In this document: one piece after another, positions 33,471-46,100 of the stretch
Layout: the number at the start of each line of letters is the position of its first letter
Position numbering within the stretch: the stretch's first letter is position 1
DNA from: Phlebiopsis flavidoalba
Taxonomy: Eukaryota > Basidiomycota > Agaricomycetes > Polyporales > Phanerochaetaceae
Length of the DNA stretch: 64,000 bases
NCBI GenBank assembly: GCA_035772785.1
Contig: JAOCPU010000023.1
Span: 372,001 to 436,000, forward strand
Reading direction: 5' to 3'
Translations under genes and position numbers: made by a program
Notes under the pieces: generated by a model
Databases searched by the model: none
What the model was told of the DNA's origin: nothing
The model's input: the letters and a program-made list of their open reading frames with translations, nothing else

Positions 33471-35173
33471 ATGTACGCTCCCAAGGCCATCGTTGCTCTC
33501 GCCCTCGCTGCGTCCGCGGCGCCCGCTCTCGCATACAAGTAACGTCCACCCGCCCGCCCTCCTCAAAACCACATACTGACACACTCCACAGCTTCCCGCC
33601 GCCTCCCACAACGGCCTGTCCAACCAGAATGCGGCCCCCTCATCAAGGCCTGATCAACGGCAGCATGCACCCGTGCAGGCACGCGAGGAGCTCTTCAGCC
33701 TGCTCGCGCGCGCCGACGCGACGGACCTGCAAGTCCGGCGCGTTCCTCGTTCGGCGACATCTTCAAAGGCATCGGCAAGATCTTCAGGTCTCAAGCGCGA
33801 GGAGATGCTCGATACTCATGGCGCGCGCTGACCCCGCCGACCTCTCAGTCGGGTGCTATTCTCGTTTGGAGACATGACTATTCAAGGGACATTGGCAAGA
33901 TTTTCGGGCTCAAAGCGCGCGAGGAGGTCATCCGACTATGATCGCCGAGCGGACCCGCTGACCTCGAGTCCGGCGCGTTCTCCCTCTGGCGACTATCATC
34001 AAGGGTCGTCGGCCATATCCTCGGCTTTTCAAGCGCGAGGAGATGCTCTCGACATCACCTCGCGGCCGCGCGCGGACCCGCAGGATCTCCAGTCCGGAGC
34101 CTTCAGCTTTCACGGCGACACATCACAAGGGCATCGGCCACGTCCTCGGCTTCAAGCGCGAGGAGATCGAGATGATGGCGCGCGACGCCGCCCCGGTGCG
34201 TTTTCTCCCCGCCCTGTTCCTCTGACGCCGCCCTGCTCATTGTCGCCATGCAGCCAAAGCTCCCGCCCCAAGGGCGCCCGCCGTGGCGGCCACCGCGGGA
34301 TTAGGCCGCAAGATCGGCAAAAAGAACCACAAGCTCGGCGCGCGAAGCTCGGCTCCAAGCACGCGGCAGCAGGCCGCACGCCGCGCGCGCGCTGCTCGCG
34401 CGCCAGGCCGCCGCGACGGCGGACTGCAGTCCGGCGCGTTCAGCTTCGGCGACATCCTCAAGGGCGTCGGTTCCACATCCTCTCGGGTTCAAGCGCGAGC
34501 GAGATTATGGCCGCGCGGCTCGCGCGCGCGGACCCGCTGACCTCCAGAGCGGCGCGTTCCAGCTTCGGCGAACATCTTCAAAAGGGCATCGGCAAGATCT
34601 TTGGCTTGAAGGCGAGAGGAGATGCTCGAGGATCGTGGCCCGCGCGGACGCCGCGGACCTCCAGGGAGCGGCGCGTTCAGCTTCGGCGACATCTTCAAGG
34701 GCATCGGCAAGATCTTTGGCCTCAAGCGCGAGGAGATGCTCGACACATCATCGCGCGTGCGGACCACACCCGACCGACCTCGAGCGCACACGAACCGCGT
34801 TCTCGTTCGGCGACATCTTCAAGGGCATCGGCAAGATCTTTGGCCTGAAGCGCGAGGAGATGCTCGACATCATCGCGCGTGCGGACCCGCAGGACCCTAC
34901 GAGTCCGGCGCGTTCTCGTTCGGCGACATCATCAAGCGGTGTCGGCCACACAATCCTTTGGCTTCAAGCGCCTACGAGGAGGGATTGAGATGATGGACCG
35001 CTCGACCTCCGAAACCGTACGCTCTGCCCCGCTTCGCATCTCTTACTTCCCTTTGCTGACTCTCTCCACAGGCAAGCGAACGCGCTCATGTCACCGCTGC
35101 CCCGATCCTGACAGGCTGTCAGATGAAGAACGCCGCGGCGCCCAAGGCTCGCAGCATCAACGACCTCGACTAA
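33471..35173 (+). CDS. Secreted nine-repeat precursor with dibasic processing sites (member 1)
   Basis: ATG 33471 opens a textbook signal peptide, MYAPKAIVALALAASAAPAL, interrupted by a 53-base intron (33539-33591). After a short Pro-rich segment come nine copies of a unit of about 39 codons: SGAFSFGDIFKGIGKIFG then LKREEMLDIIARADPQDL. The Lys-Arg of each unit is a candidate Kex2 site. Units 1-4 are followed by an intron (34196-34253), a basic exon with GRKIGKKNHKLG and KLGSKHAA, then units 5-9. A last intron (35017-35071) precedes the final exon, which runs in a clean frame from 35072 to TAA 35171-35173 and ends ARSINDLD. Nearly every unit contains one or more single-base shifts, so the frame as given is not open. 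The product should enter the secretory pathway. Role unknown: a processed peptide, a wall protein or a membrane-active peptide are all possible. Confidence 0.8.
33734..35010 (+). repeat. Nine coding repeat units, period about 118 bases
   Basis: Units begin (codon for Ser of SGAF) near 33734, 33849, 33969, 34093, 34430, 34548, 34667, 34783 and 34904. Spacing is 115-124 bases except between units 4 and 5, where an intron and a basic exon intervene. Units 7 and 8 are the cleanest and nearly identical at DNA level (GACATCTTCAAGGGCATCGG occurs in both). Two subtypes alternate: FKGIGKIFGLKREEMLDI (units 1, 2, 6, 7, 8) and a KGVGHILGFKREE-like form (units 3, 4, 5, 9). Confidence 0.8.
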
Positions 35174-35638
35174 ACGCACATGTTTTTTCTCCCCCCCCTC
35201 CCCCCCTCGGATGACCCGGTGTTGGATCGTAAACATTATTTAAGTAGTCAATCTGGGTGGATTTTTTTAATGATCAATGTCAATGGCTTTCTGAGGAGCT
35301 CACTCTAAACATTCCCCCCGTGTGTGCGTTCTGCGATCTGAGATTACCGCGGCCTCTTGGTAGGTAACGTTCATACTTATGGTGAGTGACTTGGCCTCGA
35401 GGAGGTAAGCAATTACTGACACCTGATAAGGTACGGTGGGCGCACCGAATCAGGCGCGCTGTCCGCGGATCGGGGCAGGCTTATCGGACTATCCCTCTAG
35501 CCGCATATGAAGTGATGCGCATATCGTCCTTCATGGACGACCTCCATGAGCGTGCGCGACGGGGGATGCGAACTTTCTATCTTCTGCAACCCACCATCTG
35601 TGCCCAGAGCGCAGAGCTGAGCTTGTTGTGCTAGGCCG

Positions 35639-37197
35639 ATGTCGGCGCAAGAGTTCGCGGGAGTTCTCAAGCAGCTGTAGGTCTTTACGTCTTGAAGTAT
35701 CTCGCGCGCGCTGACACAGATTGTGGACGCCCCCCCCTCGTTAGAGGCGATGCGCTGTACGCAAGCTATGCTCTCGTAGGTGGGAGTAGTATACTTTTGA
35801 CTCGGGCACTGGACTGATGTTGCTTGAAGCTCTCGTTGTGTATGATACCGTGATCACTACCGATCAAGTCGCCACGCTTCTGCGACGGAGGTTCAATGGC
35901 GCGTCGCTGCTGTTTCTTCTCAGCCGCGTGCTGTGGAATCTTGTCTGCTGTCACGCAAAGTCTGCCTGGGTCACCTGATGTAAGCGATGAGCATCTTGAA
36001 CGAAGAGAATTGACCGAACCCTACAATGTCATGATAGACGTGCGCATTTCACTAGAACGATGATATTGTTGAATATTGAAGTGAAGTCCAGTTGCGAAGG
36101 CCTGACGCGGCTAAATCAGACTGTCATTCTGTTGCTCTTTGTGCTCTTTGCTGGTACGCCCATGACTCGATCCCAAAAACAGAGTGCTCAGATCTGTTTA
36201 GTCTTCTCTAGCCGCTTTACGAATATACCGCCATTTTTGGGATCGGAGTCTATTGTTGGGCCTGTTGATGCTTTCGCGCCTGAACTTAGTCCCCGTTTGC
36301 GGCGAATGTTGTAAAGCCCTAGCATCTCAGGTGGTCTATATTATTCCTCTGAATATGTCCGTGCAGGTATTCTTCGTGAAATCAAAGGTGTCGTACATTG
36401 GGCGCCCCGTTACGCTTGTACCGCGGCGACACACCTCCCGAAGCGTGTTCAACTACGGTGAGCCTTCCGTCTGAGTATTATTTGCACACTACTTAACCCA
36501 GATCCAGGAGTATGTTTGCGACTCCGTCAATTTTCTGAAAACCTAACCATGCTCTGTATTAGCTACGCAGGCCACGCGTAGCTGCGTCATTGCAGCTGAC
36601 GCCCTCGTTCTAGTTTTGACCCTCGTGAAGACACTGCGGCACCAGCGCGAGGCCTTGAGGCTGCACATTCGCGTACCTTTTACTACGTTGCTGATCCGCG
36701 ACGGGTACGTCACTTCCATAATTTTGCCCTCTGCATGCACTGAGCTATACTTGCAGGCACATTGTATTTTGCGTGAGACTGTTTCTATTCCCTTGTCAGT
36801 CAGCAATCTCATATGCGGCCGCCAGTGCATTGCTCGGTATCAATATTGCCCAAATGATCACCGAAAACGAGGCATGTCCTTTTCTGGCCCCTCTGATAGC
36901 TGAGCCTTACACTCTATCTATAGACACCCCATAGTGTCCGAATTCATCAACGTTCTCACCCCCCTTTTAATCTCTCGGTTCCTCCTCAATCTCCGTCAGC
37001 TGGGTGAGAATAACGACGTGGACGCCAGCTCGCCCACCCGGATCACCACGCTCGCATTCAGCACGCCGCATGTGGTCGACGTGATCACCGGGAACCTCGG
37101 AGAGGAGCTCGACCATTCGGACTTGGGGTGGGACACAAGTGAGCCTGAGACTCCGCTTGACGGGGAGGGTGAATGTGTTCCGTTGGAGCGTATTTGA
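35639..37197 (+). CDS. DUF6533-type multi-pass membrane protein
   Basis: ATG 35639 begins MSAQEFAGVLKQL. Exons separated by short introns give LVVYDTVITTDQVATLLRRR then GASLLFLLSRVLW (35835-35940), typical of the DUF6533 N-terminal region; LNQTVILLLFVLFAG (36108-36155); an FSSLRVY-like segment with INLVPV-like text (36205-36300); CVIAADALVLVLTLVKTLRH-like text (36580-36640); and the very characteristic C-terminal helix EFINVLTPLLISRFLLNLRQ (36940-37000) followed by an acidic tail ending PLERI at 37197. Seven membrane helices are expected. The family is widespread in Agaricomycetes, has no known function and is often multicopy. Internal frame shifts occur near 35670, 36230 and 36810. Confidence 0.75.
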
Positions 37198-37354
37198 GAG
37201 TGCGAAGCTAGAAAGTTATGACCTTGCTCATCTATTAGAGACCCTAAACCGGAAAGACCACTACGTATACTAGTACACTAACGAAAGTACATTACACCAC
37301 CATCCATTCAAGCCTACAAATCCACCATACTGTTCAATCCTCTCTCTTCGAGCC

Positions 37355-38128
37355 TCAAGCCCGAGAGGAGCGGTAGCTGGGCCCGTAGCTGATGCGCGGG
37401 TCGTAACGGCCATGCAGCGGCTGGCGGAACGCCTTGTTCGCGATGGAGAACATGAGGCTGATGATGAGGAGGCACAAAGAGCACGATGAAGCCCATCCAC
37501 GCAAACGCGACGAGCGCCGTGAGCACCCGGCACGGGAGGTAGATGCGGCACCACGCCAGGTTTCCCCAGTTGGCCTGCGAGGCGTCAGCGGGGCGGTGGG
37601 CGAAGGAGCGAGGGGGACCTACCGTGGCGATGGCGGCGCCGACGATCCAGAGGACGAAGAGGATGGAGAGCCCGACGAGCTCGCCCGTGAACGTAGAGAC
37701 AAGACCGTAGTCGTAGGTACGGCTGATGACGTGGATCCTGGGGATGCGGACGGGTGGCGTCAGTGGTGGGTTTGGTTCAGCAAGGGAACTTCGACTTACA
37801 CCCAGGGGACCCAGAGCAGCGTCAGTGCGGATGTGTAGTGATTAGCTCTGGGATGATTGGGTCTGTGGCATACCGACTCAGTGGACTGCTCAGTGACTCA
37901 GATGGCGTATAACTGACCGTAGAAGTCGTTGCCCCCGTTCAACGGGTCGCCCAAGGGATATATGAAGAGTGTAGTGAATTCTGGCAGCACTGAGGCCAAG
38001 AAGAACGGCCGCAAAGATCCACTAGAGAGGTTGAGTGGTTGAGTATGCGTCAAATGGCAGAATTTCGTTACTTGACCACTCACGAGCATGACATAGAGGG
38101 CGACTCGGATGCCGTTGACTGAGGCCAT
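37355..38128 (-). CDS. MARVEL-like four-helix membrane protein
   Basis: From ATG 38128 on the minus strand: MASVNGIRVALYVMLVS, intron, a helix reading IFAAVLLGLSAARIHYTLHI, then LGDPLNGGNDFY, intron. The next exon has YDYGLVSTFTGELVGL and SILFVLWIVGAAIAT (37620-37700), intron, ANWGNLAWCR then RVLTALVAFAWMGFIVLF (37470-37530), and, after one base shift, a last helix leading to FRQPLHGRYDPRISYGPSYR and a stop at 37355-37357. Four membrane helices with a short first loop fit the MARVEL-like fungal membrane proteins. These sit in plasma or vesicle membranes; the specific role is unknown. About 215 residues are expected. Confidence 0.75.
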
Positions 38129-39130
38129 GTTTGGGCGCTGTTCGCTGGGAGACTCAAAGAGTACGAAAGACGATGTGAGAGTAAGTTTGGAGTTATGGAG
38201 GATGGAGTGGCGGTCGTCCGAGCCTATATACCCTCCACGGATCCATTAAAAACGTGTCCGCGGGCGTTGCTCTGAAATCATCGCAGCATTCCCAGGCGCC
38301 ACGATGGTGCCCTCGGTAGTTACCCCGGATGGGTGAGCCAAGGCAAGTTCAAAGGGAGTCGCGATGCGGAAGGCAGCTTTGCAAGTGCCCTGAACAGCCT
38401 CGGAGGACGGCGCGCACACACTGCATGCAACGTTCCCAGAGAGAGAGCATCAGGCCATCATTTGGGCACAACGTGGTCGGGCTATGAAGTAAGAGCTAGA
38501 CGACGCCACGTTGAAGTGGCAAGGATCATTCGTGGGGTTCTCTGGATACAGGAGCAGACAACAGTTGCCAAATCCTGTTCAACGGATATGAAAGTTGAGA
38601 CTAAGCAAAAAAATATGGTGGCAAGGCTGTGACTCACAAGAGACATGCTGAAAAATATCAAAGAAGCTCAGTATAGTGCGTGCAGCACTATAAGGTGTTG
38701 GAGAATACAGTCTATACGTTGAGACTAAGAAGTATGTGAAACGTCGAAGAATGAGTATATTGAGCGTTCAGAGTTGGAAACACGAAAAACCGTATTGGGC
38801 GTTTTGAACAAGTTGGGGCGCGGTTTGATGCGCTCCCCTGGGGCGCGTCTGATGCGCCTTGTGCCTAAATGCCTCACCATCTCAGGCGTCTACCAATCTC
38901 TCCCTGCGACCACCACCACCACGATCAGTCGTCTTACGACTGTAATACCAGTCTTTCTCTTAGCTTTTGGACCATTTACGCAGCACAGTTTGCGATCCTT
39001 CGTGCCATTTTGACGCTCAGTATCCTCGCAGGTTTGTTTAGCGGCTGTGTGGTCGTCCAGACAGGCTGAATAATCGTGCACAGAGCCCGAAGTCGATTCA
39101 TGACATTATTTTATTGTATCTAACGCCAGA

Positions 39131-41242
39131 ATGCCGCAACCTATATCCATCCCCCCATTGATACCCCTCCCTGCAAATGCCTCAGCTGTAAACGAGAAGC
39201 CAACGACCCATGACGCCAAAGACGACCTGTTTGCAACCTTATTCTCGCCCTCTACCCCTCGAGCATCACCGACCTTCCAGCCTTCCCTGATGAAGATGGT
39301 CTGGAGACTTCTCGTCACCACCATGCGAATATCACATTCGCGCACGTCCTCGGTCGACTCAGATTTCGGCTCATTTGTCTCCGTTCCTTCGGCTGAGGAT
39401 CCACTGCATATCAAGTAACATCGGTGTCGGTGCAAAGTCCCTTTACCCCTTTGCAAAACTTTGAATTCTTCGGCAACTTTACAGAGGAGGCTAAAGCGGG
39501 CGGCGACAGCAAAGAATCAACAGGGGGGGTGCTTGACGAGCTCTTAAACCACGAGGCCGATCCGTTATACTTTCTGCGTAGTGGTAAGTCACCACGTGCT
39601 GCCTACCGTGTGATTCTATTCACAATGTTCAGATACACACCCACTGCCACGCAGAGTGCTCGTGTCACGGACGAGCGCGTCTCGAAAAAACGTCGGCGAT
39701 ATCCAGACCGAGCTCCAGCATGGGCTCTACACATCCTTCTCACGCGCAGCCGACCTTGATCGATGATTTGCCCGGCGAGCCTTTAATATCACTCGAAGAA
39801 CCCGTGAGCAGTTCAACAACAGGGAATAGCGGCGCAGTCGCCCTCTCGGGGGGGGGGGGGAGGGGGAGCTCTCGTCTCGTACTCCCAGTGGACGCACCTA
39901 CCCCCACCAGTCGAAGAACACCGCCGAACCCTTCTCAAGGGCTGTTACAAGAAATCTTGACGCACGAAGACGATCCCATGTACTTTCATTCGACGAGAAT
40001 TACGAATACATCTCGCACACCACGTGATCGCCACTCCCCAACCTCATCACCGTGAAGCCCGACCAGCGAGAAGTCTCAGACACCCCTCGAGGGAGTCCAA
40101 CTGGACCGAGCCGCCAGATATACACTCTCCAGGGCACCTCATGCGCACTCCCTCTCTCCCACCTACACCTATGCAACCATCACAACCCGAAGTGCAGAAG
40201 ACACAATCTTTCTTCACCCCAAGCTCCTTCACCGCATCTTCCTTCCCTACAAGATGGGTTTTTCGTCACTACTATCACGCCCAGCAGCACCGCACCTGCC
40301 CGCCCCGCCACCCCTCCCATACAACCCGAAGTAGTCGAAGGCCTCCCGATCCACACGGTTCGCGCAAAAGCGAACCGTCGCCTGGAGCGACCAGAAACAA
40401 GCCATCACCCACGGCACACCCTTTGCTGCACATACATACGCCGCACCGTCCTGGTGCAGCCAGGCTTCGCGGGTGACCGCGCATGGAACAAGGGCTTCGA
40501 GTTCGACGGTGCAGCGCTCGCAAAGGCAGGCGTGCAGCTTAAAGGGGCGGCGGGAGGGCACGAACGCGGTGCTCACAGGGCGCGCGGCGGATACCCTGCG
40601 CCCGCACCTACCCGCTCTGCAACGCCTCCCACCGCGCGTGGACGCTGCTGTATAGCCTCGACCAGGCCCACGTGAATTTCGCCCTTGGGACGCTGTACCT
40701 ACTCCAAGTGTGCGGCGCACAGTGGAGGCGCGCTGTTGGCTGTACTGAGACGCGAACGCGACGACGCGGTGTGTTTGGGTGCGTGGATGGGTGAGGGCGT
40801 GCACAGGAGGGGGAGAAAAAGTATCCAAGGAGTGGTGGGGCAATACTACGGTAGCGGAGAGTCGTAAGTACTACTCTGAGTGCAAGTCCTCTGCATGCAC
40901 TGAGTGAATTTAGGTTTCTTGTGGAAGTCGCTGCCAGATGGGGAGGTGCAGGTATTCAAGTGGACGGGGCGCAACGACTACGTTTGCACTATGCGAACCA
41001 GAATACCTCTCGTTTGGCGGAGGGTACGCACTTTCGTACACATTTGGATATACCGCTTACCGACTCTGCCAACAGCGACGGCCACTACGGTCTTTACCTT
41101 GACTCCCAACCCTGTCAGATGGTTCTTCAGCTCGCTGTCCGACATTCAACAACGATCCGCTGTGCTCGAGGCAGGCCCGCGACAGGGGGAGGCGATCACG
41201 TTCGAGTGTGTCGGGCTCGAAGTCTGGGGCGTCGGCGGCTGA
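39131..41242 (+). CDS. TLDc-domain protein (OXR1 family)
   Basis: ATG 39131 begins MPQPISIPPLIPLPANASAV. The N-terminal half is low-complexity and contains a motif twice: GGVLDELLNHEADPLYFLRS (39523-39585) and QGLLQEILTHEDDPMYFHS (39938-39995). The TLDc domain fills the C-terminal half: LRPHLPALQRLPP (40605-40645), TYSKCAAHSGGALLAVL (40695-40745), LGAWMGEG (40775-40800), GQYYGSGES, intron, FLWKSLPDGEVQVFKWTGRN (40914-40975), and the ending ITFECVGLEVWGVGG with stop at 41242. TLDc proteins protect against oxidative stress and bind the V-ATPase to promote its disassembly (family knowledge). A G13 run at 39848-39860 sits in a Gly-rich coding segment and may be miscounted. Base shifts occur near 40050-40250, 40660-40800 and 40990. 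Confidence 0.85.
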
Positions 41243-41548
41243 GGGGGACAACAAAACGGACAAGAGGAAATATTCTAAACCATATAAACTAAAAGTGTCT
41301 GTAGCTCTAGTAGTTCCAGATGGCGATTACATGGGTGTGGCTAGCATACATCATCTCAAAGCGGTATCTGGGCCCTTTTCATCCTCTCTTTCTGGCGGCC
41401 CAGCCGCGGGGCGCGTCACGTCGGTCGTGCGTGGGGTCCATCCAACGGCCCGCAAAGAGGACGCGACGGGCAGGCGGCATGTCCGGGAGGTACTGGCTAC
41501 AAGGTGGCGGGTATCGAGCGGACGGGCGGTTGGCTGTGCTGGGTGCGA

Positions 41549-42868
41549 TCACTCGCGCGCGCCGTTGCGGGTGCGTTTGTGTGTGTCGGGCTCGCCACCT
41601 GCTGCAGCGGGCGTGGGTGGGTCTGCAATAAAGATATTATCACCCTTGATGTTCAGGAATGTGTACTGAGGGTGACAGTCAGAATCAATAAATATTGAGA
41701 AAACATGGCGCGTACCTCGGCGAGTTGGGCGCCGCTCGCGCGATTGTAGTTTACGTAGACCAGGTTGGGCTCCATCATCACCGGGCGTAGGCCGGCGGCT
41801 TCGAGGAGCTCCCACCAGCGAAGGACGTCTTGGAAGCGCGTGTTCCAGACGTGCAGTTCGATTTGTAGCTGGCCGAAGGGAAGGGGCAGGCCTGAGTCAA
41901 TGTAGGGTTGTACGAGCGCGGTGAAGGTGTCGAACTCGTAGCTTTCGATGTCTACCTTGAGGATGTCGATGTAGGTGTGACCATTGTTGCGCTTATTACG
42001 GTCTCGAGCGTGTACAGTTTTTTGGGTCGTCGTTCCGGTCATGCTTGTCCTCAGGACTGAGCTGGGACGTGCCGTTGATAGTGGGTGCGGTGCTTGTGGC
42101 TGAAAGATCGTGTGAGACCTGGCGACCGAAGCCCTTGCTGTCGTGGTCGTAGCCCCAGATTTCACACAACAGTGGTCTGTCTCTTCGAGTACTGAGCAGC
42201 TTCACCAGGCTGATTCCCAGTCCATGCCCTCGCGCGCAGGTTTATGGTTAAGGCGCTCCAGCCGCAGCGCAGCCGTGGTGAAAGACATACCAAACGAGTA
42301 AATTATGCAGTCTGGTTTCTGTGCGACACTGAGAGAGAGGCCACAGGTCCACTTTCCGCCGTCTCCTAGTGTCCCCACGCGTTTCCAGCTCCATGAGGGC
42401 AGGTAAAGCCAGGAGGAAAGAAGTCCCCTGCAATACATGAATTATATGACGAAACGCCATTAATGGTAGGCAGAAACATGGTACCCACAGACGGTATATG
42501 CTGGCCCATGGTCTCTGGTCAGGGGGGGGGAACCTGTACGGACGTCAGTAGGCTCGAGAGTGTCACATGCAAGACGTACAAAGCGATGTGGGATGGCGAA
42601 GGTCCATGTTTCTTGACAAGAGCTTTCCTCTTGTCTAGACACTCTCGCATACGCTTTCTCAGCGCGTTCCCCTACTCGTGCAGAAAGGCTAGGATCTCCC
42701 GGGACCCAACAGTTTGCGCAGTGTAGTCCAGTCGATCGGGTTAAGGCGCGCGCTCAGGTACAAGAATGAGCCAACGAGGAGGACAGCTACGAGCAAGGCG
42801 TAAACGTGGGTGTCCGCTGGACGGTGAGAAGCACTTTTGGGGAGGACGCTCTCAGCGCCGTCTGGCAT
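41549..42868 (-). CDS. Membrane-anchored methyltransferase-domain protein (Methyltransf_22-like)
   Basis: From ATG 42868 (MPDGAESVLPKSASHRPA) an N-terminal helix, HVYALLVAVLLVGSFLYLS, suggests a type II membrane or signal-anchored protein. After introns come SWKRVGTLGDGGKWTCGL with KPDCIIYSFGM (42290-42390), CEIWGYDHDSKGFG (42115-42160), NGHTYIDILKVDIESYEFDT (41935-41985, the acidic motif typical of this family), LPFGQLQIELHVWN (41845-41890), LLEAAGLRPVMMEPNLVYVN (41755-41810), and, after a 50-base intron, YTFLNIKGDNIFIAD, ending at 41549. The family is annotated as a methyltransferase domain in fungi and animals, but substrates are not known. Introns are short; one or two base shifts are needed near 42230 and 42690. 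Confidence 0.75.
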
Positions 42869-43141
42869 CGTCGTGATGGTTGTCGTTGCCGTCGTCTTTG
42901 TCGTCAGTATCGCCGTAGACAGCAAAGACGTGTGGAAATTGCGAAAATGTGGAAGGGTACTGAGGTGTAAGGATCTAGGCCCCGTTACATCGGACCTTAG
43001 CATCATTACAAGCAGATAAGAAACCTGTGTTAAGGCACATCAATGGGTGGCTTCTACGCGTTGCTTACTCCGGATATCAGTGTCTTGGTAAATACGTTTG
43101 AAGCAAGAGATTAGCCGGGCAACCCTCGAGAACATCCCATC

Positions 43142-46100
43142 ATGCCCCACCACACCCCCACGGGCAGACGCGTGGTATCACGGTTGTCGGCCTTTCCTTT
43201 CAACCACCACGAGCCCGACTATGTGGCTCTCACTCCTCTGTGCCAGGACTACCCCAACTTGAACTATGGTCCAGGAGCGAAATGGATCAAGCATCTCACC
43301 CAGAATCGTCTGGGAACCTTCAAACGGCGGGCACTTCAGCGATGTGAACCTGTCGTCGATGCTGTTCACCCACCGGCTTGACGACAATCACCATGTGAAG
43401 CTCGTGAGGTATGGAGTGCACCGGGAAGGACGAAAGCCCTCGTTTGCAGAGGCTATGAAGCAGAAATTCAAGCCTGCAGTGAAGGGTCAGCAGTTTGGAC
43501 CGTCTTGTAAGCCCCTAGAAGACGAAAGTAGCCCTGTATCGCTGAATTTTGCGTGCAGGGGTATGTAAGTCACGTAGCCTGGTTGATGAACGACTTCGAC
43601 CCTCTTGCGCCGTTTTCATGCCTTGAGTTTGCACAATCGTCCTCTCTCTGCAGTCTGAAACCAGTACACTCCCTACCACACCGGGAGAATGCCCAACTCT
43701 CTTGAGAACTCAGACCAGGTGGTAGTGATAGAAGATGCAGTGAGAAGCATCGCCGTGGCGTTATCAGTTTTCTCCATGCTCCGCCGCGAATGACACCTCT
43801 TCGACTTGTATCACACTGATTTGGCCGCCGTAGACTAACCCATTGGTGGAAAGTCACCATGAATATTCCGTCATACTTCCAACAGTATGAACGTGTACAA
43901 TGTGGGTATAAACGTCAATCACACAAACACGAGACGGCTTTGAAGCTTTTCATCCAGTCGAATTCGACCCGCGAATGCGAAGCCATGATATTCTCCACTG
44001 ACGGAACGCCGCTACAGGGCATCACCTGGAAAGCTACAGTGGGGACAGACGTTGTTGACCACATCAGCGTCCCTCCTAAAGACGCAGTCAAAGAACCGGG
44101 GTCGTTACTCTATCGTTATCGAGTACAAAGCCCAGCTGCAACGGCATGTTCGGCGTGCCCTGGAACGGCGATACCATTGCTCCTCCCGCACGTAGGCATC
44201 CGTTACCCCTGAGCGCACGGACGATGCTCAGCTCGCGTTTAAGATGAACAGATACTTCGGGCTGGCGACCGTCAGAGACATTGTTCGTTCCCAACTAGTG
44301 GGGAAGCATGGAAACTTCTCTGGGACTTTACGACTCTCCGCGAGATCTCTGAGACCTTGCCGGGAATACCTCGTTGCAGAACAAGGCTCTTGTGTGGCCG
44401 CAAACGAGATCATGAACATCTTCGACAACAATGATCTCGCGAGCGTGAAGCGTGCCAGGGCCCGCGCGGAGGAAGTGTTTGGCGAGGCATGGGAGAAGAA
44501 GGGTGAGAAGATCTACGACGAAGGTCCCGAGAAAGCCTCGATCTGGGGTATTGGCTACTGCCATATTGATACTGCCTGGTAAGCGGCTAGTACCCCCAAC
44601 TCTTTGAAGGTGGACTCTAAGTCGCTTTGCAGGTTGTGGCCCTACAGCGTAACACAGCAGAAGGTTGCTCGCTCGTCGGTTCTACCCAGATTGACCTCAT
44701 GTGAGCGATATCCTGAGCATAGATTCACGTGTAGCCAAGCACAGCAATTCAAATGGCTTGAGGAGGTAACGCAGTTCCACTGCGATGTCAAGCAATTGGC
44801 TTACAGAACCTTTTCTATAGCTTACCCGCCTCTCTTTGAACGTGTCAAGGAGAAAGTCAAGGAGGCAAGTTCCATCTTTGTCGGCGGTGCTTGGGTCGAG
44901 AATGATGCGAACATGCCTTCTGGAGAGGCCCTCGTCCGCCAGCTTCCTATACGGACAGCGCTACTTTGAAACTCGTTTCGGACAGCGCTGTGATACGGCC
45001 TGGCCCTACCACCGACTACATTCGGTCTAACGTGGTGCTTACCCGCAGCTGATTTCGGCTAGCGGGCATGAAGTACTATCTTCACTCAGAAGCTCTCATG
45101 GTAGGGGGGGGCGTACCCTGTAATTACACACTTGTCCATACTCATTTGATTTCAGGAACAACATGTAAGTCGAAATTGCAGGGAAAGTAAAGAAAAGTAT
45201 GATCGATATTCAATATTTTATAGTAACACGTTCCCCCACTCGACATTTTAACTGGGTCGGCATCGATGGTTCTCAGGTTCTCTGCCACATGACCCCTGTT
45301 GGTTCGTACAGAAAGTTTCCTTTTTGCAAGATAGCCTGTTCCCTAAAACATATAATGTCCCACAGACACTTACACTGCGCAAGCTACCGTGGGAGACGTC
45401 AACAAAGGCATCGCGAATCACAAGGTAAAAAAACTATCCTTTCCTCATCTTGAACCCCCACACAGCTAACTCACGTCTCCCGCAGAACTTGCGAATCGTC
45501 CGATAAATCACTGACTTGTGTTTGGTAATGAGATGGCGGAGGAGGACCTTTGTCCAAGATGTTTGGAGAACGTATGCTTTTATGACCAGTGCATGAAGGT
45601 GCTCGGATGTTGACAACATCTACTCCAGCTCCGTCGCATCCGTGCCGCAAGCAACACACAACCGCAGAGCTTCCGTCTGTGAGTATGGGGGCATTCGGTC
45701 GAGGCACTTCTTCGACATGATCTTGAAAGATTCCCAATGGCGGCAAGAAGCTCCCTAACTGGTAAGTATCGCGATGTTCTGTTAGTGCTGTTTTAATCAT
45801 CGCCTTCAGGAACGGAGATGCTGTATCTTGAGGTAGGTTTACGCTTCCTGAATATTTGCTATGCGCTGACGTCGGTTACAGTTCCACCGCGGCACCTACA
45901 CTAGCCATGGCTCTATCAAGAAGGGCAACAGGAAATCGGAGATACTTCTTCGTGATCTTGAGGTAGCCACAAGCAAATGGTTCTGTTATGCCCAGGGCTG
46001 ACGCCATGATGTAGCATATTGCAACGCTCGCGTCGCTGTACAGGGTATCATAAGCATGACTACAGCTACCCCAAGTCGAAGATCGATACTTGCTGGGAGA

